A program made the position numbers and the translations under genes. Below, in pieces: positions 1-7,214 of a stretch of DNA of 64,000 nucleotides; positions within the stretch are counted from its first letter, which is position 1, and each line of letters starts with the position of its first letter. Origin of the DNA: Parvibaculum indicum (GTDB lineage Bacteria > Pseudomonadota > Alphaproteobacteria > Parvibaculales > Parvibaculaceae); NCBI RefSeq assembly GCF_011762095.1, contig NZ_JAASQO010000005.1:176675-240674 (forward strand), given 5' to 3'. Below the pieces are notes generated by a model. That model was given only the letters and a program-made list of their open reading frames with translations. It had not been told where the DNA came from and ran no database searches.

Positions 1-334
1 GGCTCCAGGCAAAGCCGAACGGGTTGATCGCATGGATGAGGACAAGCGCGGCGCCCTCCGGCAGGCGGTCCGCGAATCCGGTTTCGAGAAGCGCCGTCTG
101 CAATCCGGAGCCGCAATAGCCTTCCACGCCATGCGTGCCCGCCCCGAGCGCGATGGCCGCGTCGGCGTCCGCCGGGCCGATATATGCGACATCCATGGCC
201 AGCGTTTCGCCGCCGGGCCCCTTCAGCGGATGCTCATGGCTGTCGACGGCCGCTCCCTTCGCCTTCGCGGCGGCGATGAACTTCTCTCGGGCTTCGGCAT
301 AAGTCTCTGAAAAACAGGCAGGAATTTTTGTCAT
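1..334 (-). CDS. DUF2817 family protein (M14 carboxypeptidase-like), partial
   Basis: This reverse-strand gene starts at an ATG at 332-334 and runs off the left edge, so only about the first 111 residues are present. The translation begins MTKIPACFSETYAEAREKF and contains GAGTHGVEGYCGSGLQ followed by LIHAINPFGFAW. The THGVEG / H-A-x-NP-x-GFAW pattern is typical of DUF2817 proteins, which resemble zinc carboxypeptidases of the M14 group. In that fold the first His and Glu would bind zinc, but substrate and activity are unknown for the family. The C-terminal part, with the remaining ligand and catalytic residues, is outside the window. It faces away from the membrane-protein gene at 504, leaving a 169-base shared upstream region. 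Confidence 0.7.
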   Translation of the reverse strand, partial: MTKIPACFSETYAEAREKFIAAAKAKGAAVDSHEHPLKGPGGETLAMDVAYIGPADADAAIALGAGTHGVEGYCGSGLQTALLETGFADRLPEGAALVLIHAINPFGFAWS

Positions 335-503
335 GGTCGGCTCGCTTTGTCCGGTAACCCTGTTGCGGTTGCCGGTGGGGTTTCACCCTTCTGTTGTGCT
401 AGTGTGGCACAGTCGAGGGATGCGGGGGGCATAAAGCGCATTCCGGACGGCCACGCCGGTCGTGGCCTCGGCAACGGTCAAAGGGTTCTAGAGAGGGGAT
501 CAC

Positions 504-896
504 ATGTTGGGCACTTTTCCGCTGATGGCGCTGGTCATCATCGTTTATAACGCGCTCGTTTATCTGACGGGTATCGATCTGACGGCGCCGGTATTCGAGG
601 TGGCGCTGGTTTCGGGTGCGATCTGGACGGTCTCGGTCAACGATATCATCGTCGCAGCCGGCCTGATCCTCCTCTTCCTGGAACTGATCGGCGCGACGCG
701 CACCGGCGCCTCCACCATCGTCAATCACGCGCTTTCCATGCTGGTGCTGCTGGTGGCGTTGATCGAATTCATCGTGTTGCCGCAGTTCGGGCACTCGACC
801 TTCTTCCTGCTGGTGCTGCTGACGCTGTTCGATGTGATCGCAGGCTTCACCGTCACGATCACGGCGGCGCGGCGCGACTTCACGGTCGGCGAATAA
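504..896 (+). CDS. Small integral membrane protein, function unknown
   Basis: This 130-residue protein is almost entirely hydrophobic, with about four membrane-spanning stretches at roughly residues 3-22, 44-63, 73-93 and 97-118. It ends in a short polar tail (AARRDFTVGE). A good ribosome site, GAGGGG, lies about 6 bases before the ATG. I do not recognise the family, and no catalytic or transport motif is visible. Its last 17 bases overlap the end of the convergent aminotransferase gene. It is a lone gene between a DUF2817 gene and the folate operon, so the context gives no functional hint. Confidence 0.6.
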   Translation: MLGTFPLMALVIIVYNALVYLTGIDLTAPVFEVALVSGAIWTVSVNDIIVAAGLILLFLELIGATRTGASTIVNHALSMLVLLVALIEFIVLPQFGHSTFFLLVLLTLFDVIAGFTVTITAARRDFTVGE

Positions 897-1716
897 ACGC
901 CTCATAGGCGTCGGACAATCTTTGCGTTTCGGGATGGGCGGGAAGTTTCCGCCCATCCATTTTTTCGACCGGCAGCAGCCCCGTCAGGCTGTTGGTGAGG
1001 AAGATGCCCTCCGCCTTCAGCAGGCGTTCCGGCGCGATGCGGCCTTCCTCGGTCTCGATGTCCAGCTTGCGGGCGAGGGCCAACACGCTGGCGCGCGTAA
1101 TGCCGGGCAGGATGGGACCGTCGGTCGTGGGCGTGACGAGCGTTCTCCCTTCCCAGAAGAAAACATTGCCGACACTGGCGCAGGCGAGATGGCCTTGCGT
1201 GTCGAGCAGGATGGCTTCATCCGCGCCGGCGAGTTTCGCTTCTTCCTTCGCGAACACATTGTCGAGATAGGGCAGGGCCTTCAACTGCGCGGCGGGCGAG
1301 CTTGCGTTGCGCCGGATGGTGCTGATGACGGCGCGCACGCTTTCGGGCGGTTCCGCGCCCGGCGCGGCGGCGATGAGCAGCGTGGGCGATACCTCCGGCG
1401 GCACGGCGATGCCGCGCGGGCCGGGGCCGCGCGTCAGCGTCACGCGCAGCGAGGCGCGCGGTGCATTGTCGAGCGCATTGGCGGCCAGCAGCTCCCCGCA
1501 GGCGGCTTTCAGCGCGGCGGGCGGGAAGGGCAGCGGAATGGCGAGGATCTCCGCCGCCGAGGCGAGCCGCGCAATATGCGCGTCGATCAGCACAGGCCGG
1601 CCGTCCAGCACCAACAGCGTTTCGAACAGCCCGTCGCCCAGCAGGAAGCCGCGATCGCTTGGTGCGATATGCGCGCCCTCCGCCTCGACAATCTCGCCAT
1701 TGAGCCAGAGTTTCAT
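880..1716 (-). CDS. pabC: Class IV aminotransferase-fold enzyme, probable aminodeoxychorismate lyase
   Basis: This 278-residue PLP enzyme belongs to the fold-type IV group (PabC, IlvE, D-amino acid transaminase). The N-terminal DRGFLLGDGLFETL block and the lysine-containing QLKALPYLDNVFAKEEA segment, which supplies the PLP Schiff-base lysine, are clear. So is the phosphate-binding GPILPGITRASVL stretch. It is the last gene of a three-gene reverse-strand operon and overlaps pabA by 4 bases (ATGA). That context makes 4-amino-4-deoxychorismate lyase, which releases p-aminobenzoate and pyruvate for folate synthesis, the best assignment. A branched-chain or D-amino-acid transaminase cannot be excluded from sequence alone. 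Confidence 0.82.
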   Translation of the reverse strand: MKLWLNGEIVEAEGAHIAPSDRGFLLGDGLFETLLVLDGRPVLIDAHIARLASAAEILAIPLPFPPAALKAACGELLAANALDNAPRASLRVTLTRGPGPRGIAVPPEVSPTLLIAAAPGAEPPESVRAVISTIRRNASSPAAQLKALPYLDNVFAKEEAKLAGADEAILLDTQGHLACASVGNVFFWEGRTLVTPTTDGPILPGITRASVLALARKLDIETEEGRIAPERLLKAEGIFLTNSLTGLLPVEKMDGRKLPAHPETQRLSDAYEAFIRRP

Positions 1717-2336
1717 GCCGTGCTCTCCCGGGCGGCGACGACGGTGCGCGCAAGGCGGGTCGGTCTCAGGCCGGCGATTTCGAGGAAATTCGCCAGCAGG
1801 TCGTGTCCATGTTCGGTGAGAACCGATTCAGGGTGGAACTGCACGCCGAAAATCGGCGCGCTATCATGCGCCAGCGCCATGATTTCGCCGTCGGCGGTCC
1901 GGGCGGTGGCGCGCAGGGGACCGCTCTCGGGGAGCGCCGCCAGCAGCGAATGATAGCGCGCAGCTGTGAAGTCCTGCGGCAGGCCCTTGAAGAGCCCCGT
2001 GCCGTCATGATGGATGCGGGTGGGCTTGCCGTGGACGGGATTTGCGGCGCGCGGGGCGCTGCCGCCAAAGGCGACCGCGACGGCCTGGTGGCCGAGGCAG
2101 ACGCCGAGCAGCGGAATGCCCGCCGTCGCCGCCGCGCGCACCAGCGGCACGGAGATGCCCGCGCTTTCCGGGCCGCAGGGGCCGGGCGAAAGGATGATGG
2201 CGTCGGGCCGCCGGGCAAGCGCGTCGTCCACGGTGAGGGCGTCGTGGCGGATCACTTTCCGTTCGAGCCCCAGCTCGCCGACATAACGGGCGAGGTTGTG
2301 GACGAAGCTGTCGTAATTATCGATGAGAAGGATCAC
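1713..2336 (-). CDS. pabA: Aminodeoxychorismate/anthranilate synthase glutaminase subunit
   Basis: This 207-residue class I glutamine amidotransferase delivers ammonia to the chorismate-using partner subunit. The family landmarks are all present: LLIDNYDSFVHNLARY at the N-terminus, the oxyanion LSPGPCGPE loop, GVCLGHQAVA with the nucleophilic cysteine, and FGVQFHPESVLTEHG with the catalytic His and Glu. It sits between pabB and pabC with 4-base overlaps on both sides, so it is translationally coupled to both. Because the partner is PabB-like (see that entry), p-aminobenzoate synthesis is the main role. Such subunits can also serve TrpE, and no trp genes are nearby to settle that. Confidence 0.9.
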   Translation of the reverse strand: MILLIDNYDSFVHNLARYVGELGLERKVIRHDALTVDDALARRPDAIILSPGPCGPESAGISVPLVRAAATAGIPLLGVCLGHQAVAVAFGGSAPRAANPVHGKPTRIHHDGTGLFKGLPQDFTAARYHSLLAALPESGPLRATARTADGEIMALAHDSAPIFGVQFHPESVLTEHGHDLLANFLEIAGLRPTRLARTVVAARESTA

Positions 2337-3760
2337 GCGGTCGCCTCCTCCCTGGCCAGTTCGTCCAGCGACAGGCCGAGCGCGCCGGCCATGGCGCGCG
2401 CCTTGGCCAGCGTTTCCAGATATTCCTCATGCGGTACGGAATCGGCGACGATGCCGCCGCCCGCCTGGAAGGTGATGCGGCCGTCCTTCGCCGTCATGGT
2501 GCGGATGGCGATGGAGCTGTCCATCGCGCCGTCCGCGCCGAGCCAGCCGATGGCGCCGCAATAGGGGCCGCGCGTCGTCGGCTCCAGTTCGGCGATGATC
2601 TCCATGGCATGGACCTTCGGGGCGCCGGTGATGGAGCCGCCGGGGAAACAGGCCGCGAGCAGGTCCACCGCGCTTTCTCCCTCGCGCAACTCTCCGTATA
2701 CGGTGGAAACGAGGTGGTGGACATTGGAAAAGCTTTCCAGCGCGCAGAGCTTTTCCACGATCACCGAATGATCCTTGCAGACGCGCGAAATATCGTTCCT
2801 GAGCAGGTCGACGATCATCACGTTTTCCGCGCGGTCCTTTTCGGATGCTAGAAGTTCGTCGGCAAGGCGCCGGTCTTCTTCCGGCGTTCGTCCGCGCGGC
2901 CGCGTTCCCTTGATGGGCTGCGTTTCCACATGGGTGCCTTCCACGCGCAGGAAGCGCTCCGGCGAGGAGGAGACGATCTCGCCGTCGCCGAAATTGAAAT
3001 AGCAGGCAAAGGGCGCGGGGCTTTCGGCGCGTAGGCGCAGATAGAGATCGAAGGAGGTGTCGTCCGGGCCCAGCCGCGTCTCGAAGCGCTGCGAGAGATT
3101 GGCCTGGAAAATATCGCCTGCATGAATGTAGTCGATCACGCGCTGCACGGCTGTCTCATAGGCGGCGCGGGTGAAATTCGAGACGAGCGGCGGCGAGGAT
3201 GCCCGCTTCGGCGCGGCGGGGGGACGGGCGGCGTTCTCGACGCGGGCGCGCAAGGCTTGGGCGCGCGCCATGGCGCGGCTCAGGCGTTTTCCCGTGTCTG
3301 TTTCCGGCAGGCCGGTGGTCACGATGAAGAGGCGTTCCGCGCTCATGTCGAAGGCGAGCACGCAATCGTAAAACCCCAGCGCGATGTCGGGCAGATGCTG
3401 GTCGTCGCGGGCAAAGGGCGCTTCCTCGCCGGGCAGGCGTTCCAGTGTGCGGGCAAGCCCATAGCCGAAAAAGCCCGCCGCGCCGCCGATGAAGGGCGGC
3501 AGGTGAGGGGCGCCCTGCGTTTCGGGCAGCCGCGCGAGTTTGTCCCGGACCATGCCGAATGCATCGGTTCGGGGCGTGGCGCGCAGGCTCAGCCGGTCGA
3601 ACGGGTCGAGCGCGATATAGCTCCAGCGGCCATGGCGGCCGACGTCGCGGGCCGGACCGGCGCTTGCCGAATCCAGAAAAAGCGCGAAGGGCTCTGCCGC
3701 GAACGCATGAAACAGCTCATGCGGCGCGCACCAGGGCAACTCCTCGACAATCGGGACCAT
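2333..3760 (-). CDS. pabB: Aminodeoxychorismate synthase component I
   Basis: This 475-residue chorismate-binding enzyme converts chorismate plus ammonia to aminodeoxychorismate. The C-terminal catalytic domain shows QPIKGTRPRG, LIVDLLRNDISRV-like residues and FPGGSITGAPK. The lysine in PIKGT is diagnostic: PabB enzymes carry Lys there, whereas anthranilate synthase (TrpE) carries Ala (PIAGT). It is the first gene of the pabB-pabA-pabC operon and overlaps pabA by 4 bases. The start at 3760 has no strong upstream ribosome site, so a slightly different start is possible. Function is assigned with high confidence from motif and operon together. Confidence 0.9.
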   Translation of the reverse strand: MVPIVEELPWCAPHELFHAFAAEPFALFLDSASAGPARDVGRHGRWSYIALDPFDRLSLRATPRTDAFGMVRDKLARLPETQGAPHLPPFIGGAAGFFGYGLARTLERLPGEEAPFARDDQHLPDIALGFYDCVLAFDMSAERLFIVTTGLPETDTGKRLSRAMARAQALRARVENAARPPAAPKRASSPPLVSNFTRAAYETAVQRVIDYIHAGDIFQANLSQRFETRLGPDDTSFDLYLRLRAESPAPFACYFNFGDGEIVSSSPERFLRVEGTHVETQPIKGTRPRGRTPEEDRRLADELLASEKDRAENVMIVDLLRNDISRVCKDHSVIVEKLCALESFSNVHHLVSTVYGELREGESAVDLLAACFPGGSITGAPKVHAMEIIAELEPTTRGPYCGAIGWLGADGAMDSSIAIRTMTAKDGRITFQAGGGIVADSVPHEEYLETLAKARAMAGALGLSLDELAREEATA

Positions 3761-3831
3761 AAATTCCGCTTTGCGACAGGCTTTCGGGATGTCCCTGTTT
3801 TAGGGCCCGCGAGGGGAGGCGGCAAGCCCGC

Positions 3832-4854
3832 CTATTCGCGCGGTACCAGCCGCAGCGTGGCGCCGCTGCCGCGCAGGCCCGCCAGAAACTGCGTCAGCAG
3901 GCCCGAGACGAGCGGGGCCTGCGAATAGGCGATGTCGTGGCCGATATTCGGATAGGAATAAAGCGTGGCCTGCGGCATCAGCCGGACCAGTTCCTGCGCA
4001 TGGGCAAAGGGGACCGTCTTGTCCGCTTCGCCCCAGACGATGAGCACGGGCCGTCCCGCCTTGCCGGCTTGCGCGTAGAAATCGGCGGCGCCGGTCAGCG
4101 GATAGTGGCGGATGGTCGAGAGCAGCGCTTCGCCATAGCCGCGATAGGCGAGCTGGCGGCGGAAGTCGGCGGTGAAATCGTCGGGGCGCGGCGCGTTGGC
4201 CGCTTCGCGCGCCGCGGCCTTTGCGAAGATGCGCGGACCGAACACCCGCACCAGCCAGTCGCCGATCGCGGGCGCCTTCAGAAGGGCCATGGCGCGGTTT
4301 GCCGGGGCGACGCCCAGCCCGGCGGGCGCGATCAGGGTGAGCGAGGCCGCGCGCTCGGGATGGCGCGCGGCGAAGACCGTCGCCACCGCGCCGCCCATGG
4401 AATAGCCGACCAGATGCACCGGCTCCTTCAGGTCGAAGGCGTCGAGCAGGGTTTCGAGCTGGCGGTCGAGAAGCGTCGTATCGTATTCGCGGCGCGGACG
4501 CGCGGAGAAGCCGCGCCCGAAATGATCGTAGGTCAGGACGCGGAAACCTGCCTGTGTGAGCGGTTCGATATGGTCGCGCCAGACGAAGCTCGGCGTGGAA
4601 AATCCGTGGATCAGCACCACGACCGGCGCGGCGGTCGTGCTCGTGCCTTGTGCGCGGTAGTAGCCGGCATGGGCGATCCCGTCCGGCAGCCAGACGAAGC
4701 GTTGCGCCTTTCCTTCCGCCAGCAGCTTGCGCCGCGCCGCGTCGTCCAGCTTGCGGCGCATGAGCTGCGCGCCCCAATAGGCGATGAGGGAAAGCAGGAT
4801 CAGCGCGGCGGCGACGAAGGCGAGTGCGGCGATCAGATTGTCCAGAAGCGGCAT
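3832..4854 (-). CDS. Alpha/beta hydrolase with N-terminal membrane anchor
   Basis: This 340-residue protein has a hydrophobic segment at about residues 8-29 (LIAALAFVAAALILLSLIAYW), a likely signal anchor, followed by an alpha/beta-hydrolase domain. Visible landmarks are the oxyanion HGFSTPSFVWRDHI region, the GYSMGGAVA nucleophile elbow with the catalytic serine, an acid near VIWGEADKTVPF, and HDIAYSQ near the C-terminus for the histidine. It resembles generic esterase/lipase-type hydrolases, and the substrate cannot be read from sequence. It lies upstream of the pab operon on the same strand, 71 bases away, and is divergent from the acyl-CoA cassette at 5086. Confidence 0.75.
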   Translation of the reverse strand: MPLLDNLIAALAFVAAALILLSLIAYWGAQLMRRKLDDAARRKLLAEGKAQRFVWLPDGIAHAGYYRAQGTSTTAAPVVVLIHGFSTPSFVWRDHIEPLTQAGFRVLTYDHFGRGFSARPRREYDTTLLDRQLETLLDAFDLKEPVHLVGYSMGGAVATVFAARHPERAASLTLIAPAGLGVAPANRAMALLKAPAIGDWLVRVFGPRIFAKAAAREAANAPRPDDFTADFRRQLAYRGYGEALLSTIRHYPLTGAADFYAQAGKAGRPVLIVWGEADKTVPFAHAQELVRLMPQATLYSYPNIGHDIAYSQAPLVSGLLTQFLAGLRGSGATLRLVPRE

Positions 4855-5085
4855 GTGTGCGTTTCCGTGAAGGGCTGCCCGGAAGGGCGGTCAGTCTATT
4901 CTTTTGCAGGCGGTGCACCAAGGCGGCGTATCCAACCGCCAAAACGTGCCCGGAATATGGCCGACGGCCAAGTCCGCCGCTCCGTCAAAGGGGCGGAGGG
5001 TTGCGAGGGCGTTCAAATGAAGGCTTGATGCCGTTCAAACAGGGCACACGCGCCGTCGCGACGATGCGCAAAAGGGAGACGAAAT

Positions 5086-5889
5086 ATGGCAAATGCATTC
5101 AAGGACAAGCCGCTCGAAGGCAAGGTCGCTTTCATCGCAGGCGCGTCGAGCGGTATCAATCTGGGCATCGCGCAGCATTTTGCGCGCAATGGCGCCAGGG
5201 TGGCCATCGTCAGCCGCAGCGAGGAAAAGATCGCGGCGGCGGCGAAGACCATCACCGATGAAGGATATGAAGCCATCGGCATGGCGGCGGATGTGCGCGA
5301 TTTCGCGGCCGTGGACGAGGCGCTGAAAACGGCGCATGACACGTTCGGCAAGATCGACATCGTGGTCTCCGGCGCGGCGGGCAATTTCGTGGCGCCCGCG
5401 CTCGGCATGTCGGCAAACGGGTTCCGCACCGTCGTCGATATCGACCTCATCGGCACCTTCCACGTGCTGCGCGCCTGCTTCCAGTATCTCAATCGTCCGG
5501 GGGCGTCGCTTATTTCCATCACCGCGCCGCAGGCGGTGAACCCCTCGCTCTATCAGGCGCATGTCTGCGCGGCCAAGGCGGGCATCAACATGCTGACCAA
5601 GTGCCTGGCGATGGAATGGGGCCCCGGCGGTGTGCGCGTCAACGCGATTTCGCCCGGCCCCGTCGCCGATACCGAAGGCATGGCGCGTCTCGCGCCCACG
5701 CCGGAGATGGAAGCGGGCGTGAAGGCGCGTCTGGCGCTGCGCGATTACGGCACCAAGACCGACATCGCCGATCTCGCGCTCTTCCTCTCCACCGACAATG
5801 CCAATTACATCACCGGCACCATCATGGATTGCGATGGCGGCACGGGGCTCGGCAATGCCGAAGGCGACGCGCTGGGCGACTTCAAATAA
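5086..5889 (+). CDS. SDR oxidoreductase resembling peroxisomal-type 2,4-dienoyl-CoA reductase
   Basis: This 267-residue short-chain dehydrogenase has an NAD(P)-binding GASSGINLGIA glycine motif and a Rossmann fold. The segment QAHVCAAKAGINMLTKCLAMEWGP closely resembles the DECR2-type stretch (QVHAGSAKAA...LAVEWGP) as I remember it. Like that enzyme, it lacks the normal Tyr-x3-Lys pair: the residue four before the lysine is Val, not Tyr. The C-terminal SPGPVADTEGMARL region also fits. Dienoyl-CoA reductases use NADPH to reduce 2,4-dienoyl-CoA during oxidation of unsaturated fatty acids. A strong GGGAG ribosome site precedes the ATG. The crotonase-fold gene 45 bases downstream supports an acyl-CoA role. 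Substrate assignment is inference. Confidence 0.75.
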   Translation: MANAFKDKPLEGKVAFIAGASSGINLGIAQHFARNGARVAIVSRSEEKIAAAAKTITDEGYEAIGMAADVRDFAAVDEALKTAHDTFGKIDIVVSGAAGNFVAPALGMSANGFRTVVDIDLIGTFHVLRACFQYLNRPGASLISITAPQAVNPSLYQAHVCAAKAGINMLTKCLAMEWGPGGVRVNAISPGPVADTEGMARLAPTPEMEAGVKARLALRDYGTKTDIADLALFLSTDNANYITGTIMDCDGGTGLGNAEGDALGDFK

Positions 5890-5934
5890 GCCGGGAAACG
5901 GCGCGATCATCAGACCAGGCGAGGGAGGAGCGTC

Positions 5935-6756
5935 ATGGCCCGAAAGGCAGCAATCGGCATCGGGGAGTTCGAATGCCTGCTCTACGAGGTCGCCGGCAAT
6001 GTGGCGACTATTACCATCAACCGGCCGGAGCGGCGCAATGCCTTGAACCGGCGCGCCTATGACGAGGTCGAAGCCGCCTTCCGCCACGCCTCGGCGGATA
6101 TGGAGGTGCGCTGCGTCATCGTTACCGGCGCGGATCCCGCCTTCTGTTCCGGCGAGGACGTGAAGGAGATGATGACGGGCGAGCAGCATGAGGCGAGCGT
6201 CTCGCGCCTTACCTCCGTTTGCCCCGGACCGACGCCTGCCGCCGTCGCCGCGCTGGAATGCGAGACGCCGGTCATCGCGGCGGTGAACGGCGCCGCCGTC
6301 GGCTGGGGCATGGAGCTTTCGCTCTTTGCCGATATGCGCATCGCGTCGGAAAAGGCGAAGTTCGGCGAGATCTTCATCAAGCGCGGGCTGGTCAGCGATG
6401 TGGGCGGGCTGTGGCGCCTGCCGCATATCGTGGGCGCGGCCAAGGCGTCGGAACTGCTCTTCACCGGCGATGTGATCGACGGGACGGAAGCCGAGCGCAT
6501 CGGCCTCGTTACGGAAGTCGTGCCGCATGAGGAGCTGATGCCGCGCGCCCGCGCACTGGCGGATCGTATCGCTGCCAATCCACCGCTTGCGCTGCGCCAT
6601 ATGAAGGAAGGGCTTCGCCGCACGACCTATGGCGAACTCGAAGAAATCGGCGGCTGGGTCAGCGGCACCCTTGGCAAGCTCTTCCAGACGGAGGATCATC
6701 GCGAAGGTGTGAAAAGCTTTCTCGAAAAGCGCGACCCCGTCTTCAAGGGACGATAG
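5935..6756 (+). CDS. Enoyl-CoA hydratase/isomerase family protein with altered active site
   Basis: This 273-residue crotonase-fold protein shows the CoA oxyanion-hole stretches RRNALNRRAYDEVEAAF, AFCSGEDVKEM and AAVNGAAVGWGMELSLFADMRIA. The glutamate corresponding to rat hydratase Glu144 (GMELS) is present. The second catalytic glutamate (Glu164) falls on a phenylalanine when GEIFIKRGLVSDVGGLWRLP is aligned by eye. Instead the protein has the SDVG...RLP pattern seen in delta3,5-delta2,4-dienoyl-CoA isomerase (ADVGTLQRLP), including its catalytic aspartate. An isomerase is therefore as likely as a hydratase. A strong GAGGGAGGAG ribosome site precedes the ATG, and the gene forms a two-gene unit with the upstream reductase. 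Confidence 0.78.
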   Translation: MARKAAIGIGEFECLLYEVAGNVATITINRPERRNALNRRAYDEVEAAFRHASADMEVRCVIVTGADPAFCSGEDVKEMMTGEQHEASVSRLTSVCPGPTPAAVAALECETPVIAAVNGAAVGWGMELSLFADMRIASEKAKFGEIFIKRGLVSDVGGLWRLPHIVGAAKASELLFTGDVIDGTEAERIGLVTEVVPHEELMPRARALADRIAANPPLALRHMKEGLRRTTYGELEEIGGWVSGTLGKLFQTEDHREGVKSFLEKRDPVFKGR

Positions 6757-6794
6757 GGCCCTGCGCCGGGAAAGCGCGGACAGGCGGAGACCGC

Positions 6795-7214
6795 ATGGCG
6801 CTTTTTTTCGATCAGGAATGGTTCGAGGCCCGTCTCGCCGAGGCGGGCCTCAACCGCGATACGGTGGCCGCGGCGTTGGGCCTGTCGGCGGAGCAGGTGG
6901 ACGAGGTCTGGAAGGACCAGCGCGAGCTGACGGTGGAAGAGGTCACGGTGCTTGCCGCACTGCTGGGCCAGCCCGTCGAGGATGTGGTGAACCATGCCGG
7001 GATCGCCACGCCGCAGCCCGGCGCGGCGCGCCCGCTCGCCCCCGGGGCCGGGGGACGGCGTGTCGCTCATCAGCCGCCCGGCGAGGCGTCGGGCGCTGAG
7101 GCCGGCCATATCATCGACCGTCTCGATGCGCTGGATGCCCGCATGGCCGGTCTTGAAAGGGCGGTGGCGGAGCTGAGCGCCTTGTTGAAGTCCATGCGTG
7201 AGGAAGAAAAGTAA
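6795..7214 (+). CDS. HTH (Xre-like) protein with C-terminal coiled coil
   Basis: This 139-residue protein has an N-terminal region (about residues 10-70) resembling a Cro/C1-type helix-turn-helix: EARLAEAGLNRDTVAAALGLSAEQVDEVW followed by LTVEEVTVLAALLGQPVEDVVNHAG. A Pro/Gly/Ala linker (72-100) leads to a C-terminal heptad-rich helix (about 104-136, IIDRLDALDARMAGLERAVAELSALL), a likely oligomerisation segment. It overlaps the gamma-glutamyltransferase start by one base (TAATG), so the two are probably translated together and the HTH protein may sense or regulate the same process. I do not recognise a named family, and the regulatory role is inference. Confidence 0.6.
   Translation: MALFFDQEWFEARLAEAGLNRDTVAAALGLSAEQVDEVWKDQRELTVEEVTVLAALLGQPVEDVVNHAGIATPQPGAARPLAPGAGGRRVAHQPPGEASGAEAGHIIDRLDALDARMAGLERAVAELSALLKSMREEEK

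Noticed and set aside
5035..6699. 554-codon reverse-strand frame opposite the dienoyl reductase and crotonase genes
   Set aside because: It is rich in His, Arg and Asp with no recognisable motif and fully covers two convincing forward genes with strong ribosome sites.
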